From Streptosporangium minutum (GTDB lineage Bacteria > Actinomycetota > Actinomycetes > Streptosporangiales > Streptosporangiaceae): DNA of 32,525 nt. The DNA lies in contig NZ_NGFP01000075.1 of NCBI RefSeq assembly GCF_002149035.1, forward strand, positions 1 through 32,525, written 5' to 3'. Of the stretch, positions 9,123 to 16,300 are shown piece after piece; position 1 is the first letter of the stretch, and the number at the start of each line of letters is the position of its first letter. Below the pieces are notes generated by a model that was not told the DNA's origin, made no database searches, and saw nothing but the letters and a program-made list of their open reading frames with translations. The position numbers and the translations under genes were made by a program.

Positions 9123-9472
9123 CCCTTGGGTTCGGCGGTCAGCAGCTTCCCGGGCACCGCCTCGTGCACGGTGAACACCGAGTCGAGACCGGTGACCTGG
9201 AGAATCTTGCGTACGGCGGGCCGCGGTGCCGCCAGCTCCAGGGTGCCGCCGCGCTCTTTCAGACGCTTGAGCGCGGACAGTAGCACGTTCATACCGGTGG
9301 AGTCACAGAACTCCACCCCGGACATGTCGATGACCACGTAGGTGGTCGGGCTCTCCTGGAGCAGCCGAGTGAACTCGGACTGCAGACCAGGAGCGGTATA
9401 TAGGTCGATTTCGCCGACAATGGTCATGACGGTGTGCCCGGCATGAGATCGAGTTGAGACTTTTAGCTCCAC
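9119..9472 (-). CDS. STAS-domain anti-sigma factor antagonist (BldG/SpoIIAA-like)
   Basis: A small cytosolic STAS protein that would bind an anti-sigma kinase and be switched off by Ser phosphorylation. The V-G-E-I-D-L-Y-T-A-P segment and the phospho-site region V-E-F-C-D-S-T-G-M-N are typical, with the acceptor Ser in D-S-T-G. I chose GTG 9472 (117 aa) because it aligns with BldG-type starts and has a complete promoter immediately upstream: GTGACC, 17 bp, TAGTGT, 7 nt, GTG. The frame extends 12 codons to GTG 9508, which an annotation pipeline may prefer. It is the first gene of an operon with GT2 and GT-C glycosyltransferases. Confidence 0.9.
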   Translation of the reverse strand: MELKVSTRSHAGHTVMTIVGEIDLYTAPGLQSEFTRLLQESPTTYVVIDMSGVEFCDSTGMNVLLSALKRLKERGGTLELAAPRPAVRKILQVTGLDSVFTVHEAVPGKLLTAEPKG

Positions 9473-9479
9473 AGCGGGC

Positions 9480-9508
9480 ACACTAGCGGCGCGAAGGCCG
9501 CTGGTCAC
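9480..9508 (-). promoter_or_regulatory. Promoter of the STAS-glycosyltransferase operon
   Basis: Minus-strand -35 GTGACC (9503-9508) matches TTGACA at 4 of 6 positions. A 17-bp spacer follows, then -10 TAGTGT (9480-9485), which ends 7 nt before GTG 9472. The geometry implies a leaderless transcript. Confidence 0.55.
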
Positions 9509-9556
9509 GTTCTCTCGCCCAACCCGAGTCGTCGGCCCTTTGTCCCCCGTTTCGCC

Positions 9557-9573
9557 CTCACGGAAACCGTGAG
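9557..9573. promoter_or_regulatory. Perfect 7-bp inverted repeat in a divergent promoter region
   Basis: CTCACGG-AAA-CCGTGAG lies between the divergent STAS gene and the hexapeptide-repeat gene. It is short and symmetric like a dimeric-regulator operator. A TTGACA hexamer at 9584-9589 (plus strand) lies just beyond, without a clear -10. Confidence 0.45.
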
Positions 9574-9696
9574 TGCGCGAAACTTGACACTGTGCAACAC
9601 CGGCTCAGCCGGAAAGGGGGGAGACCCGGAATCTCCCGACCGTCCCTGCGCTACGTCAGTGGCGGCCGTTGAGTAGAAACGGGCTCGAACGCATCA

Positions 9697-10389
9697 ATGA
9701 ACACCGACCTTCCTGAGGATCCCCAACGGCAGCGACTCCGGGAGCACCTGGAGTCAATGATCACCCGCACCGAGAAGGCCACCTCGTGGCACGATGCGGC
9801 CAACTCCCTGCGCAGTCTGGTGAACCGTGAGGGCTACGTCCCGATCAGAACCCGCCTGGCGACCGAGGACCTCGACTTCCTCGAAGGAGCACGCGAGGAG
9901 CTGCTCGGCTTCGCCGCACTCGGGGTCAGGCTTCTCGACCTGCACCAGCCCCGCGACGCGGGCGGCATCACCAGCGACGCGGCGCACCCGATCCTGCGCT
10001 GCCGCAGCTGCATGTGGCGGTGGCCGTGCCCGACCTTCCGCGCCATGGCCGAGTCCTTCGGCAGTCCCAGGACCCCCACCTCCTGCCAGCACGTCGAGCC
10101 CGACGACGGCGAGAACGACGAGGACGCCCAGGTAACCCTCGTCGTCCCCGGCCGTCCGGAGCGTCCCGGCCGTCCGGAGAGTCCTGGCCGTGCTGAGAGT
10201 CTCGGCCAGCCGGAGAGTCTTGGCCGTTCCGAGAGCCCCGGCCGTTCCGAGAGCCCCGGTCGCGCGAAGAAACCCGGCCGGGCCGGGAAGGACGGCCGGG
10301 TCGAAGAAGCCGGCCGGCCCGGAGAGGCCGGTCGGGCCGAGGAGGAGATCCGGGTGCTGATGACCCCCGCGGGGCCGTGGGAGACATGA
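9697..10389 (+). CDS. Hypothetical protein with Cys cluster and hexapeptide-repeat tail
   Basis: A 230-aa protein I do not recognise. Residues 1-100 look helical and soluble. Then comes a Cys cluster C102-x2-C105-x5-C111 in C-R-S-C-M-W-R-W-P-C-P-T, with another Cys at 130; this could bind a metal, and similar W-P-C-P-T motifs occur in small actinobacterial proteins. After an acidic linker, 11 tandem copies of a 6-residue unit (consensus P-G-R-x-E-S) make a charged, probably disordered tail with a net shift from Pro/Ser to Lys/Ala. Start ATG 9697; the Shine-Dalgarno is weak. It is divergent from the STAS operon and convergent with a two-component system. Confidence 0.72.
   Translation: MNTDLPEDPQRQRLREHLESMITRTEKATSWHDAANSLRSLVNREGYVPIRTRLATEDLDFLEGAREELLGFAALGVRLLDLHQPRDAGGITSDAAHPILRCRSCMWRWPCPTFRAMAESFGSPRTPTSCQHVEPDDGENDEDAQVTLVVPGRPERPGRPESPGRAESLGQPESLGRSESPGRSESPGRAKKPGRAGKDGRVEEAGRPGEAGRAEEEIRVLMTPAGPWET
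10147..10344 (+). repeat. 18-bp tandem repeat, 11 in-frame copies
   Basis: Eleven consecutive 18-bp units encode the hexapeptide x-G-R-x-E/G-x (position 5 is Lys in one copy; one copy has Gln at position 3). The first seven units are close copies; the last four diverge. The period is exact, so slippage would change tail length without a frameshift. Confidence 0.85.
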
Positions 10390-10460
10390 CCGCCTGATCC
10401 CGTGCGGGCCCCCTCGGGCCTGCGACACGCGGGCCTCCCTCCGGCCTGCGAGGAGAACCC

Positions 10461-10492
10461 CCCTCCCGGGAGTCCCGCGGGTCCCGGGAGGG
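10461..10492. terminator. Bidirectional terminator (perfect 11-bp stem)
   Basis: Arms 10461-10471 and 10482-10492 are exact reverse complements with a 10-nt loop, between the convergent hexapeptide-repeat gene and the histidine kinase gene. Confidence 0.75.
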
Positions 10493-10516
10493 CACCGCGC
10501 GGCCGCGCCCCGCTCC

Positions 10517-11644
10517 TCAGGCGGACAGCGGGAGCCGGATCTCGAAGCGGCAGCCGGGCCCGGCGTTGACGACGTCGATGGCCCCCTGGTGCGCCTCGAC
10601 GATGCCGCGGGCGATCGCCAGGCCGAGCCCGGCCCCCGCGCCGTCCGCGCTGGGGGTCCGGGCCGCCTCGCCGCGGAAGGCCACATCGAACACGCGTGGC
10701 AGGTCGTCCGCCGGGATGCCGCCGCAGCAGTCGGCGACCTGCAGGCAGGCCAGGCCGTCCTCCACCAGCGCGCGTACCCGGACCGTGCCGTCGCCCGGGG
10801 TGTGCCTGATCGCGTTGACCACCAGGTTGCGCAGGGCCCGGGACAGCTCTCCGGCGTCGGCCTGGACCGGGACCGCCTGGTCGACCTGGCCCGCCAGCCG
10901 TACTCCCTTGGCCCGGGCGAGCGGTTCCGCTCCGGCCAGGGCGTCGGCGACCAGGTCGCTGAGGCCGATCCGCCGCCGGGACAGGCGCAGCGCCCCCGCG
11001 TGGATCCTGGAGAGCTCGAACAGGTCGCCCACCATGCCCGACAGCCGTTCCACCTCCAGGCGGATCTGCGTGTGATAGCGGCGCACGGTCTCCGGGTCGG
11101 CGACCACGCCGTCCTCCAGGGCCTCGGCCATGGCCCGCATGCCGGCCAGCGGGGTGCGCAGGTCGTGGCTGACCCAGGCGACGAGCTCGCGGCGGGCGCT
11201 CTCCAGGGCGCGCTCGCGTTCGTGGCCCAGGCGGAGGCGCTCATACGCCTCCTCCAGGGTCCTGGCGATGGTGTCGAGCTCGGCGGGGAGACCACGGGGC
11301 GGGGTGAACTCGCCCGAGGGCGGGACGGCGCGCACGGCGGCGACGAGCTTGCGGCTGGCCGCCACGACGCGGCGGGCGAGCACCGTCGCGACCCCCAGCC
11401 CGACCAGGCCGCCGACCGCGACCACGCTGAGCACGATGTCCCTGGGCGTGCCCTCGATGATCATTTTCAGGGTGACGGCGACCACGCCCCCCACCGTGGC
11501 CAGGACGGTCACCACGGCGACCACCGCGAGCATCACCCCGATCGACCGCTCCCGCAGCAGCCGCATCGCGCCGAGCCCCGCCAGCGCGACCAGCAGGCCG
11601 AGCCCCGCCGTGACGGCGACGATGAGCAGGATCTCGGGGATCAC
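10517..11644 (-). CDS. Sensor histidine kinase of an OmpR-type two-component system
   Basis: A 375-aa membrane kinase. Three hydrophobic helices (about 4-30, 35-62 and 69-95) leave almost no extracytoplasmic domain, so it may sense the membrane itself. HisKA follows with H160 in W-V-S-H-D-L-R-T-P, then the N box around N278 (L-V-V-N-A-I-R-H-T-P), a G1 box written D-C-C-G-G-I-P (305-311) and G2 box G-A-G-L-G-L-A-I. The double Cys in the G1 box is unusual. Start GTG at 11642-11644 overlaps the TGA of the response regulator gene (GTGA), so the pair is translationally coupled. The frame is open further upstream, but those codons lie inside the regulator gene. Confidence 0.93.
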   Translation of the reverse strand: MIPEILLIVAVTAGLGLLVALAGLGAMRLLRERSIGVMLAVVAVVTVLATVGGVVAVTLKMIIEGTPRDIVLSVVAVGGLVGLGVATVLARRVVAASRKLVAAVRAVPPSGEFTPPRGLPAELDTIARTLEEAYERLRLGHERERALESARRELVAWVSHDLRTPLAGMRAMAEALEDGVVADPETVRRYHTQIRLEVERLSGMVGDLFELSRIHAGALRLSRRRIGLSDLVADALAGAEPLARAKGVRLAGQVDQAVPVQADAGELSRALRNLVVNAIRHTPGDGTVRVRALVEDGLACLQVADCCGGIPADDLPRVFDVAFRGEAARTPSADGAGAGLGLAIARGIVEAHQGAIDVVNAGPGCRFEIRLPLSA

Positions 11645-12336
11645 GGCTGTGGCAGGGGTTCGTAGCGGTAGCCGACGCCCCAGACCGTGACGATGCGCCG
11701 GGGGGCGGTCGGGTCCGGCTCGATCTTCTCGCGGAGGCGGCGGACGTGGACGGTCACCGTGGAGGAGTCGCCGAAGGACCAGCCCCAGACCTGGTCGAGC
11801 AGGGCGGAACGGCTGAAGGCCTGGCGGGGGTTGCGCATGAGATGTGCCAGGAGGTCGAACTCGCGGGCGGTCAGCGTGATCCGGTCGTCGCCGAGCCGTA
11901 CCTCGTGGGCGCCGACGTCGACCACGAGGGTGTCGTCCCTGAGCACGCCGGTTCCGGCGGGCATCGAGGCGCCGCGCGCCCGCCGCAGCACGGACTGGAC
12001 GCGCAGGGCCAGCTCCCGGGGGCTGAACGGTTTGGTGACGTAGTCGTCGGCGCCGGTCTCCAGACCGACGACCCGGTCGATCTCCTCTCCCAGGGCGGTC
12101 AGCATGATCACCGGAACCGGCCAGCGCTCCCTGAGTTTCCTGCAGACCTGGAGCCCGTCCATCTTCGGCAGCATGAGGTCGAGCACCAGCAGGTCCGGCG
12201 GGTTGGACAGTGCGCGCCTGAGCGCTTCGGCGCCGTCTCCGACGCACTCGACCACGTGGCCGTCGCGTTCCAGGTAGCGGGCCACGACTTCGGCCACCGT
12301 CGGGTCGTCGTCGACCACCAGAATCCGCGCGCTCAT
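11641..12336 (-). CDS. OmpR/PhoB-family response regulator
   Basis: A 231-aa DNA-binding regulator. The receiver has the acid pair D10/D11, phospho-acceptor D53 in V-L-D-L-M-L-P, T80 in M-L-T-A, and K102 in T-K-P-F. The winged-helix domain (about 130-230) has the usual L-T-x-x-E-F-D-L-L and V-H-V-R-R-L-R-E-K motifs and G-V-G-Y-R-Y at the end. I chose ATG 12336, not the longer start at 12384, because it begins at M-S-A-R-I-L-V-V-D-D-D. GGAA lies close upstream and TACCGT ends 6 nt before it. Partner of the kinase overlapping its 3' end; target genes unknown. Confidence 0.95.
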   Translation of the reverse strand: MSARILVVDDDPTVAEVVARYLERDGHVVECVGDGAEALRRALSNPPDLLVLDLMLPKMDGLQVCRKLRERWPVPVIMLTALGEEIDRVVGLETGADDYVTKPFSPRELALRVQSVLRRARGASMPAGTGVLRDDTLVVDVGAHEVRLGDDRITLTAREFDLLAHLMRNPRQAFSRSALLDQVWGWSFGDSSTVTVHVRRLREKIEPDPTAPRRIVTVWGVGYRYEPLPQP

Positions 12337-12342
12337 GTTTCC

Positions 12343-12348
12343 ACGGTA
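12343..12348 (-). promoter_or_regulatory. Putative -10 box of the two-component operon
   Basis: TACCGT (TANNNT) on the minus strand, 6 nt (GGAAAC) before ATG 12336. Suggests a leaderless or nearly leaderless mRNA. Confidence 0.45.
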
Positions 12349-12438
12349 GGCCCGGCGGTGGCCGATCCCTATGCGTGTCACCACTCCGTAAGCACTGGAT
12401 CGTTATGGTTCCCCCTCCCAACGGGCCGGTCCCGGACG

Positions 12439-12444
12439 TACGGT
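12439..12444 (+). promoter_or_regulatory. Putative -10 box of the 55-aa membrane protein gene
   Basis: TACGGT (TANNNT), 6 nt (GGGATC) before ATG 12451. It is the mirror arrangement of the divergent regulator promoter at 12343-12348. Confidence 0.45.
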
Positions 12445-12450
12445 GGGATC

Positions 12451-12618
12451 ATGAGTCGTACCGTCATGGCAGTCCTGGGCGTCGTCCTCGCGCTCTACGT
12501 CGTGTTCGGGCTCGTGCTGCCCGCCCTGTTCGGGCTGTTCAAGTTCCTGATCGTGCTGGCGCTGGTGGCCTTCGTGGTCGTCGCCGTGGTCACGGTCGCG
12601 GGCAAGTTCGCCAAGTGA
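12451..12618 (+). CDS. 55-aa hydrophobic membrane protein
   Basis: A small ORF made almost entirely of two hydrophobic helices (about residues 5-25 and 28-50) joined by L-F-G-L-F-K-F and ending in a Lys-containing tail. It is divergent from the response regulator and its TGA overlaps the GTG of the next gene (GTGA, 12615-12618), so the pair is probably co-translated. Third-position GC is high throughout, supporting coding. Function unknown; the downstream YidC paralogue hints at membrane biogenesis. Confidence 0.7.
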   Translation: MSRTVMAVLGVVLALYVVFGLVLPALFGLFKFLIVLALVAFVVVAVVTVAGKFAK

Positions 12619-12881
12619 GCGTGCTGCTCGCCCTCCAGACGCTGTCCGTCTGGATGTTCGACGGCGGCGGGGCCGTGACGGCGACCGCGGTGGTCGGGCT
12701 GGGCGTGCTCCTGCTCGCCTGGGCGCTGCGCGCGCTGCCCGTGACCTCGGACACGGGACAGCGGCCGCCGCTGTCCCGCCGGGACCGGGCCAGGCGGACC
12801 ATGTTCGTCCGGCAGCGCGACCCCGACGCGGCCGGGCGGTCACGGCCGAGAGCACCCTCACCGGGCCCGGCGCCCGCGTAG
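12615..12881 (+). CDS. 88-aa small membrane protein upstream of YidC paralogue
   Basis: Starts at GTG 12615 within the stop of the preceding gene. One or two hydrophobic helices (about residues 4-15 and 22-40) are followed by a cytoplasmic-looking basic stretch (L-S-R-R-D-R-A-R-R) and a Pro-rich tail. I do not recognise a domain with certainty; short proteins of this layout are commonly found beside short YidC/Oxa1 homologues in actinobacteria (recollection, not checked). A longer reading of this frame from 12375 is rejected because it runs through the gene in front. Confidence 0.65.
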   Translation: MSVLLALQTLSVWMFDGGGAVTATAVVGLGVLLLAWALRALPVTSDTGQRPPLSRRDRARRTMFVRQRDPDAAGRSRPRAPSPGPAPA

Positions 12882-12915
12882 AGCCACGCCCGGACACGTC
12901 CGGATCGCGGGCGCC
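12869..12915 (+). terminator. Two-tier hairpin over the stop of the 88-aa gene
   Basis: A perfect 10-bp outer stem (12869-12878 with 12906-12915) encloses an inner 6-bp stem (12890-12895 with 12898-12903), followed by TTCTG. It may terminate the small-gene pair or attenuate transcription into the YidC paralogue starting at 12952. Confidence 0.5.
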
Positions 12916-12951
12916 TTCTGTGCTGATTCCATGCCAGTCAGAAGGGCTCCC

Positions 12952-13647
12952 ATGTTCGACCCCGTCATCGAGTTCACCGCCGGTCTCATCACCGCGCTCG
13001 CCCAGCCGCTGGGCTCCACCGCACTGGCGATCGTCCTGTTCACCATCGGCGTCCGGCTCCTGCTGCTCCCGCTCAGCGTCATGCAGGCCAGGGGCGAGCG
13101 GGTCAGGGCGCGGCTGGCGCCCGAGGTCCAGGAGCTGAGGAGGCGGCACGGCCGCGACCCCGAGAGGCTCCGCCGGGAGCTGACCGCGCTCTACGCCAGG
13201 GAGAAGGCCTCACCGCTGGCCGGCTGCCTGCCGGGCTTCGCGCAGATGCCGTTCTTCATGCTGATGTACCAGGTCTTCGCCTCCTCGGTGATCGCCGGGC
13301 ACGCGAACGCCCTCCTCACCCACGGGCTGTTCGGCGTGCCGCTGGGACAGCAGTTCGCGGGCGCGGTGGCCGGGTTCGGGCTGCTCAGCGGACCCACCCT
13401 GGTCTTCGCCGGGCTCTTCCTGCTGCTGCTCGCCGTGGCGTCGGTCACATCGCGGCGGATGCGCCGCACGATGGGCGACCAGGTCCAGCCGGAGATGCTC
13501 CGCAGGCTGATGCCGCTGCTGCCGTTCGGGACGCTGCTGGCCGCGGCCGTGCTCCCCCTCGCGGCGGGGCTCTACCTGCTGGTCACCACGGCATGGGCGG
13601 CCGGCGAGAGGGCGACGCTGTACCGCGCCGTGCCCGCCACGGGGTGA
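12952..13647 (+). CDS. YidC/Oxa1-family membrane protein insertase (short paralogue)
   Basis: A 231-aa protein of the YidC/Oxa1 family, which inserts helices into the cytoplasmic membrane. The first core helix ends in I-G-V-R-L-L-L-L-P-L-S-V, with the conserved groove Arg. A charged cytoplasmic hairpin (about residues 50-85) and the following helix with Q-M-P-F-F also match. It is shorter than the main actinobacterial YidC and is not beside rpmH-rnpA, so it is a paralogue rather than the housekeeping copy. ATG 12952 is preferred over ATG 12931 because GAAGGG (12941-12946) is ideally placed. The C-terminus lacks a long basic tail. Confidence 0.88.
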   Translation: MFDPVIEFTAGLITALAQPLGSTALAIVLFTIGVRLLLLPLSVMQARGERVRARLAPEVQELRRRHGRDPERLRRELTALYAREKASPLAGCLPGFAQMPFFMLMYQVFASSVIAGHANALLTHGLFGVPLGQQFAGAVAGFGLLSGPTLVFAGLFLLLLAVASVTSRRMRRTMGDQVQPEMLRRLMPLLPFGTLLAAAVLPLAAGLYLLVTTAWAAGERATLYRAVPATG

Positions 13648-13654
13648 TCGGAAC

Positions 13655-13689
13655 CTTGTCCCGCTTCACTGGGGGTGAAGCGGGACAGG
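13655..13689. terminator. Bidirectional terminator (12-bp perfect stem)
   Basis: Arms 13658-13669 and 13675-13686 are exact reverse complements with a 5-nt loop; flanking pairs extend the stem to about 15 bp with one wobble. It lies between the convergent YidC paralogue and the RsbW-like gene. Confidence 0.9.
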
Positions 13690-13691
13690 AC

Positions 13692-14147
13692 CTATCCGCA
13701 TTCCCGCAGGGCGGGTTCGGGGATGGAAACCTGACCGTTACCGTTACTCACAGTGCTGACAGTCGTCACCACCGCCCAGACGGTGGTGATCTCACCGTCG
13801 TGTCTGACCCCCCACTTAGCGGCCAGATACTCGACGATGCCAAGGCCCCTGCCCCCCAGAGAGGAGAGCGTGGGGCGACCGGCCCTTGGCTCGGTGGCGG
13901 CTCCTCCGTCACTCACCGCAACCTCGACATGCCCGTCAGTCCAGCGCCACGCCACCCTGATCTGACCGGACGGTAAAGGATGTGCGTGCCGGAGCGCGTT
14001 GCTCAGCAGCTCGCTCACCACGAGGACCGCATCGTCTATCGCGGTCTCGTAGACCCCCCATTCCTGCAGGTCAGAGCAGAGGCGTTGGCGTGCGACAGCG
14101 ACGCTGGACGGTGCATACGGCAACAACACGACGCTCGACGCACTCAC
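13692..14147 (-). CDS. RsbW-like ATP-binding protein (HATPase_c_2), putative anti-sigma kinase
   Basis: A 151-aa single-domain GHKL ATPase of the RsbW/SpoIIAB type, abundant in Streptomyces-like bacteria. N box: V-S-E-L-L-S-N-A-L-R-H-A near residue 45; G1 box V-A-V-S-D-G-G near residue 77; G2 box G-G-R-G-L-G-I-V near residue 97. Such proteins hold a sigma factor or phosphorylate a STAS antagonist; many paralogues have no known partner. Start GTG at 14145-14147, with GGGGAG immediately upstream (short spacing). The Ser/Thr-rich tail after the ATPase core is not conserved-looking. Confidence 0.88.
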   Translation of the reverse strand: MSASSVVLLPYAPSSVAVARQRLCSDLQEWGVYETAIDDAVLVVSELLSNALRHAHPLPSGQIRVAWRWTDGHVEVAVSDGGAATEPRAGRPTLSSLGGRGLGIVEYLAAKWGVRHDGEITTVWAVVTTVSTVSNGNGQVSIPEPALRECG

Positions 14148-14270
14148 CTCCCCGTATCCCCGTTCCCCCTGAGGAACACACCCCAGTACGACCGAAATGC
14201 CCCGTTAGATGGTCTTAGAAACCGAGCGCCAATTACAGCTTGTGCACATTCGACAATAGATCAGCTCATC

Positions 14271-14289
14271 CGTTACCGGGTCGTTACCG
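14271..14289. repeat. 11-bp-phased direct repeat CGTTACC(G)
   Basis: CGTTACCG occurs at 14271-14278 and again at 14282-14289, an 11-bp period (7-bp core plus 4-nt spacer), in the 156-bp gap upstream of the RsbW-like gene and beyond the orphan kinase stop. The spacing is that of OmpR/PhoP-type regulator sites. Confidence 0.35.
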
Positions 14290-14303
14290 CATCGGCGTGT
14301 CAC

Positions 14304-16175
14304 TTAGGTAAGGGCGCCTGGCGTGTCGGCAATGCGCAGGGCCAGCCGCATGCGGGTGCCGCCCCCCGGACGAGGGTGCGCCGACACCTCGGCCCCCTGG
14401 GCCTGGGCAAGGCTACGCACGATGTAGAGACCGAGGCCGACCCCGCCGAACCGGCGGCGGTCGCCGCTGTCTCCCTGGACGAAGCGTTCGAAGACGCGCT
14501 CCCTGCTGACCGGGTCGATGCCCACGCCCTCGTCGTCCACGACCACCACCACCCGCTCGCCGGCGGCCCAGGCCTCGACCCTGATGAGGCCGCCGTCCGG
14601 CGAATACTTGAACGCGTTCTCCAGGAGCTGGCCGAGCATGATGTCGGTGGCGAGTGCGTCACCGGAGACCGAGGGCAGACCCTCGGGGATGCTCACCTCG
14701 ACCCGGTGCAGGTCGGACAGGACCGGCAGGCCCAGCGTGGCGGCCCGGAGCAGCTCGCCGAGGTCGAACCCCTCGATCCTGAGGGTGAGCTCGCCCGCCC
14801 CGGCGCGGGAGCCCAGCAGCAGGTGGTCCATGAGCTGGCCGAGGGAGCGCGCCCGCTCGGCGATGGTGTGCACGGCCGCGCGCCGCTCGGCGTCGGTCAT
14901 GTTGTCCCAGCGCGAGTCGAGCGTGCCCGCGAAGCCGCGGACCACCGTGATCGGGGTGCGCAGCTCATGACTGGTGGTCGCGAGGAAGAGATCCTTGGCC
15001 TCCTCCAGCTCCTTGGCCCGGGTGATGTCGCGGAAGTCGACCACGATCTCGCCCGTCTCCACGATCTCGGCGCAGAGCACGTCCAGCCAGGCGCCCGAGG
15101 GCAGCTGAAGGGTGAGCTTGTCGCCCGGCTCGGGCAGCTGGAACGGCGGCGGCCCGCCGATCACCTCGGCCGCGTGGAAGCCCGTCAGCTCGGTGGCGGC
15201 CGGGTTCCACTGGATGACCCGGCCCGCGCCGTCGAGGACCGCGATGCCGTCGGCGCTGGCGTCGAACACGGCCCGCTCGTGGGCGCGCTGCCGTACGGCC
15301 TCCTGGTAGGCCATGGCGTTGGCGACGGCGATCCCGGCGTGCCCGGCGAGCAGTTCGAGCAGCTCCAGCTCCACATGGCCGGCCTTGCGCTTGGCGAACA
15401 GGGCGTACAGCGCGCCGTACGGCCGGCCGCCCACCGCGGCGACGCCGAGCGCGATGGTGTGCAGGCCGGGGAGCTGTGACCAGATCAGCTCGTCCAGCCG
15501 GGCCTGGTCGCCGGTCTCCAGCATCACGGTCCTGCCGGTGCGCAGGAGCTTGCCGACCAGGCTCGTGCGGAGGTCCGCGGTGGAGTCGCGCAGCGAGTCG
15601 GGGAGCCGGTGGCTGGCCACGAGGCGGACCCGGTCGCCCTCGATGAGCACGAACCCGCCCGCGTCGGCCCCCGTCAGCTCGGCGAGGCTGGCCGCGATCC
15701 GGTCGAGCACGGCGGGCAGCTCCCGCTCCGCGTTGATGTCGGCGACCACGTCGGTGAGCCTGCGGACGAGCTGCGCCCGGCGGGCCACCCGGTCGTGGGC
15801 GGTCTCGTCGTCCTGGGTCAGGTGGTAGACGCTGACGTAGCCGAGCAGGACCCCCGCCTCGGAGCGCAGCGCGCTGGTGTCCACCCGCACGTCGATCAGG
15901 CTGCCGTCCCGGCGGAACCGCTTGGTCCGCAGCGAGACCTGGCCGCCGGTGCGGACCCGTTCCAGGACCGCGTTGTGCTCGGCCGTCAGCTCCTCGGGGA
16001 CCAGCGGGGCCCGGCGGCCGAGCAGCTCCCCGGCGGACCAGCCGAACAGCCGCTCGGCGGCGGGATTCCACGTCAGGACCGCCTGATCCCGGTCGAGGGC
16101 GACGATCGCGTTGGGCGCGCCGGCGATGACCGCACGGCCGATGCCGTCGTCGCTGGCGGCCCTGTTGTCACCCAC
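14304..16175 (-). CDS. Orphan PAS-GAF-PAS hybrid sensor histidine kinase
   Basis: A 623-aa cytosolic-looking kinase. PAS-A (about 12-125) has W-N-P-A-A-E-R-L-F-G; GAF (about 135-290) follows; PAS-B (about 300-390) has W-N-P-A-A-T-E-L-T-G; HisKA has H403 in T-S-H-E-L-R-T-P; the HATPase domain has L-E-N-A-F-K-Y-S-P, D-D-E-G-V-G-I and G-V-G-L-G-L-Y-I. No transmembrane helix is seen, so it would sense an intracellular signal (ligand or redox via GAF/PAS). I chose GTG 16175, since the longer frame to 16325 would run through the divergent methyltransferase start. No response regulator is adjacent. Confidence 0.9.
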   Translation of the reverse strand: MGDNRAASDDGIGRAVIAGAPNAIVALDRDQAVLTWNPAAERLFGWSAGELLGRRAPLVPEELTAEHNAVLERVRTGGQVSLRTKRFRRDGSLIDVRVDTSALRSEAGVLLGYVSVYHLTQDDETAHDRVARRAQLVRRLTDVVADINAERELPAVLDRIAASLAELTGADAGGFVLIEGDRVRLVASHRLPDSLRDSTADLRTSLVGKLLRTGRTVMLETGDQARLDELIWSQLPGLHTIALGVAAVGGRPYGALYALFAKRKAGHVELELLELLAGHAGIAVANAMAYQEAVRQRAHERAVFDASADGIAVLDGAGRVIQWNPAATELTGFHAAEVIGGPPPFQLPEPGDKLTLQLPSGAWLDVLCAEIVETGEIVVDFRDITRAKELEEAKDLFLATTSHELRTPITVVRGFAGTLDSRWDNMTDAERRAAVHTIAERARSLGQLMDHLLLGSRAGAGELTLRIEGFDLGELLRAATLGLPVLSDLHRVEVSIPEGLPSVSGDALATDIMLGQLLENAFKYSPDGGLIRVEAWAAGERVVVVVDDEGVGIDPVSRERVFERFVQGDSGDRRRFGGVGLGLYIVRSLAQAQGAEVSAHPRPGGGTRMRLALRIADTPGALT

Positions 16176-16300
16176 GCATCCATAGTGCCGCGTCAACCGG
16201 CCTGATCTTGGCACTTTCGTCCGCATGTGCTGACACTCGTTGGGGTGATCCGTCCGATACGCTGCGGTCACCACACACCTGGATACGAAAGGGTGGGGCC

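Noticed and set aside
7386-9341. 651-aa plus-strand ORF opposite GT-C, GT2 and STAS genes
   Set aside because: Crosses three clear genes and has no domain.
9584-9612. TTGACA as a complete sigma-70 promoter for the hexapeptide-repeat gene
   Set aside because: No acceptable -10 at 16-19 bp; only the -35 is convincing.
10517-12421. 634-aa minus-strand frame covering both the kinase and regulator genes
   Set aside because: The N-terminal part is an out-of-frame reading of the response regulator; the true kinase starts at GTG 11644.
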